Shown here piece by piece: positions 5,980-7,355 of a stretch of 7,355 bases of DNA. Location of the stretch: the NCBI GenBank assembly GCA_913046025.1, contig CAJWRP010000098.1, forward strand, positions 1 through 7,355, given 5' to 3'. Both the position numbers and the translations under genes were made by a program. The notes beneath the pieces were generated by a model. That model searched no databases. It saw only the letters and a program-made list of their open reading frames with translations, and had not been told where the DNA came from. The stretch's first letter is position 1; each line of letters opens with the position of its first letter. The DNA comes from an uncultured Chloroflexota bacterium (GTDB taxonomy: Bacteria > Chloroflexota > Dehalococcoidia > SAR202 > UBA11138).

Positions 5980-6777
5980 ATGAGATTTCTTAAGCATGTC
6001 GTGACCAGTCGTCGGCAAAGAAGGCATGTTGCTGTCGCCATATCTGTGGTGGTTGTCGCGCTGGCATTTAGCGCAAGCTTTGTTGCAGCTCAAGAGTCAA
6101 GAATTTTCTTACCGTGGTTTAATCAGGCGAACGGCGGCGGATGGAGTTCTAACGATAACACAACTGTACGAATTACCTTTGGTCAGGCCGCCGTGGGCAG
6201 GACAAGTTCCGATGATTTCGATCTCAAACTTGGCTACTATAATGGCGTCCAAGCCGGCGCATCTGCATTTGCTGGTCGTGTCCAGGAACTAGCTCTTACT
6301 CCGCTACCCACTGCTACGGCTACACTACCTCCTACGATCACTCCCGTTCCAACGGAAGTGCCATTAGAGGAGACAGCCACAGCCTCGGCTGTCGAAGACA
6401 CTCCCACACCGGAGGCGCCGATTGTTGAGGAAACGCCGGAGGCGACACATACGCCTGAACTTATTTTAACCTCGACCTCTGTGCCGCCCACACTGGCTCC
6501 GGCAGTCGTGACACCGGCCGCAGATTTGCCTACAAACACGCCAATTGTGATTGTAGGCACCACTCCGCCTGAGCCTGATACTGAGCCGGCAGCGACAGCG
6601 ACGCCATATATTATTGTGGTCACCGCGCCGCCAGCAGATACGCCGACACCCACGCCGCCGTCGTCCGGAGGCGCATGTGGCGTGCCAGAAAATGGTGGGT
6701 CTGGCCCTCTCGACCTTGGTATGTTGATGCTCCTGATAGCCCCTGTGATGCTTTGGAGATTTGGAATTAAGCCATGA
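5980..6777 (+). CDS. Secreted Thr/Pro-stalk protein with Cys-containing C-terminal sorting-like tail
   Basis: The protein has 265 residues. It has a basic N-region (RRQRRH) and hydrophobic core at about 17-35, with likely signal peptidase cleavage after A37 (FVAA|QES). The mature start carries a small Gly-rich module at about 50-90 (NGGGWSSNDN, then TFGQAAVGRTSSDDFDLKLG), resembling the GGGG..SGG.Y.l.gtiGQP.aG..sGG.y.l.gGFW domain common in secreted bacterial proteins. Residues 107-227 are Thr/Pro/Ala/Glu-rich and probably an extended, possibly glycosylated stalk. The end is tripartite: SSGGACG (C233), a hydrophobic helix at about 244-258 and basic residues R260 and K264. This resembles Cys-type CTERM anchors (MYXO-CTERM or Synerg-CTERM style). 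Its ATG follows the previous stop with no gap (weak AAGGTG at 5962-5967), and its stop overlaps the next ATG, so translation is probably coupled. Its function is unknown. Confidence 0.8.
   Translation: MRFLKHVVTSRRQRRHVAVAISVVVVALAFSASFVAAQESRIFLPWFNQANGGGWSSNDNTTVRITFGQAAVGRTSSDDFDLKLGYYNGVQAGASAFAGRVQELALTPLPTATATLPPTITPVPTEVPLEETATASAVEDTPTPEAPIVEETPEATHTPELILTSTSVPPTLAPAVVTPAADLPTNTPIVIVGTTPPEPDTEPAATATPYIIVVTAPPADTPTPTPPSSGGACGVPENGGSGPLDLGMLMLLIAPVMLWRFGIKP
6298..6660 (+). repeat. Low-complexity Thr/Pro-rich coding stretch
   Basis: This stretch encodes about 120 residues dominated by Thr, Pro, Ala, Glu and Val, with many TPTP, TATAT and ETPE-type units. The period is irregular. It joins the folded N-terminal module to the C-terminal anchor as a probable cell-wall-spanning stalk. 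The long open frame on the opposite strand here is a by-product of this composition. Confidence 0.8.
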
Positions 6778-7355
6778 TGATTTGGAAAAGGCGGGAAGCT
6801 GTCCTTCTGGGACTGCTACTGCTGATATTGACGGTCGCCGTTGGGGCAGGCGCGTCGTTGGCATTTAATGGTGGGCAGGACTCAGCCAAGATAATCCCTG
6901 ACCTGCAAGCGTCGCCAATCGAGTTCCCAATTTCGGTACAGGGTATCTTGTCGGATGAAAACGGTAAAGCTGTTCCCAATGGCTCTCATAACATTACCTT
7001 CTCAATTTACAATGAGGCCTCGGGCGGAACGCGTCTGTGGGAAGAGTCCCAGAGTTTAGTCAGCTCAGGCGGGCTTTTCGATACCCTGCTGGGGAAATCC
7101 AAACCCATAGCCCCGTCAATCTTGAATGATTCGCCGGAAACCTATCTTGGCATCAAGGTCGGTAACGACCCTGAACTGGGTCCTCGGATTCGTCTGGCAT
7201 ATGCGCCTTATGCAATCCAGGCCGTTGCGTCCTACGATTCTGATACCTTGGATGGTTTCGATTCTTCAGACTTCGCTCTAAAGGGTGAGGTGCAGTCATC
7301 AGGTAGCGTTACGGTCGCAGCATCTTCGTATGGCCCCTTATCGTCAGGTATCTTG
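6774..7355 (+). CDS. Surface protein paralogous to the propeller protein's N-terminal half (C-terminus beyond window)
   Basis: The first 194 codons are present, with no stop before the window end. The ATG at 6774 overlaps the upstream TGA (ATGA); a second ATG at 6777 is also possible. A positively charged start (WKRRE) and hydrophobic segment (about 9-30) form a signal or anchor. Residues 51-151 carry the same module as the propeller protein (FPISVQG, DENGKAV, ITFSIYN, LWEES, YLGIKVG, then PELGPRIRLAYAPYAIQAV). By hand I align the two modules without gaps over about 100 positions, with about 47 identities. After it comes SDTLDGFDSSDFALKGEV, a linker motif common in large extracellular and fibre-type proteins, and the start of a Ser/Gly-rich region. 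What follows cannot be known here; it is not the propeller sequence of the first gene so far. Confidence 0.85.
   Translation, partial: MMIWKRREAVLLGLLLLILTVAVGAGASLAFNGGQDSAKIIPDLQASPIEFPISVQGILSDENGKAVPNGSHNITFSIYNEASGGTRLWEESQSLVSSGGLFDTLLGKSKPIAPSILNDSPETYLGIKVGNDPELGPRIRLAYAPYAIQAVASYDSDTLDGFDSSDFALKGEVQSSGSVTVAASSYGPLSSGIL

Noticed and set aside
6237..6653. Minus-strand open frame of 138 codons opposite the Thr/Pro stalk
   Set aside because: It is a Gly/Val/Ser-rich complement of the stalk codons, with no ribosome site or family resemblance.

Overview
The window reads as a chromosomal segment of a Gram-positive-like or monoderm environmental bacterium, most likely a Chloroflexota of the SAR202 / Dehalococcoidia type. 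This is inferred from three things: a mandelate-racemase-type enolase-superfamily gene (that lineage is known for expanding this superfamily), a SelA-like PLP enzyme of the D-glucosaminate-6-phosphate ammonia-lyase type, and secreted proteins with domain styles common in Chloroflexota. No rRNA, tRNA, CRISPR array, integrase or transposase was found.

Layout. Bases 1-296 hold no recognisable gene. Bases 297-527 are a decayed N-terminal fragment of an alpha/beta-hydrolase gene (the type often fused to a cyclase or LuxR module), broken by an amber codon where a Trp is expected. A promoter inside that remnant leads into an intact SelA-like PLP enzyme (554-1690). Next is a MerR-like/DUF433-type antitoxin-like regulator (1826-2287). 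It looks like a short gene ending at 2143, but its C-terminal part continues downstream in the same frame, separated by two compensating one-base indels. Then comes a housekeeping gene, ribosomal protein L25/CTC (rplY, 2545-3207), with its own extended -10 promoter, a hairpin in the leader and a strong intrinsic terminator.

A mandelate-racemase-subgroup gene lies convergently on the minus strand (4382-3285). When translation starts at the Shine-Dalgarno-supported ATG, its catalytic residues fall at the same residue numbers as I recall for Pseudomonas putida mandelate racemase. Divergent from it is a tight three-gene plus-strand operon (4594 to beyond the window end) for extracytoplasmic proteins. 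The first is a membrane-anchored seven-bladed beta-propeller with an N-terminal surface domain. The second is a secreted protein with a small Gly-rich GQ.avG domain, a Thr/Pro stalk and a Cys-containing C-terminal sorting-like tail. The third is a paralogue of the first gene's N-terminal half that runs off the window.

The operon is the most novel part. Two proteins share a roughly 100-residue N-terminal module that I can align without gaps, but they carry different C-terminal parts. Between them sits a stalked, possibly sortase-like-processed partner. The genes abut (TAA then ATG) or overlap (ATGA), which suggests coupled translation of a cell-surface assembly. Its function is not evident from the sequence.
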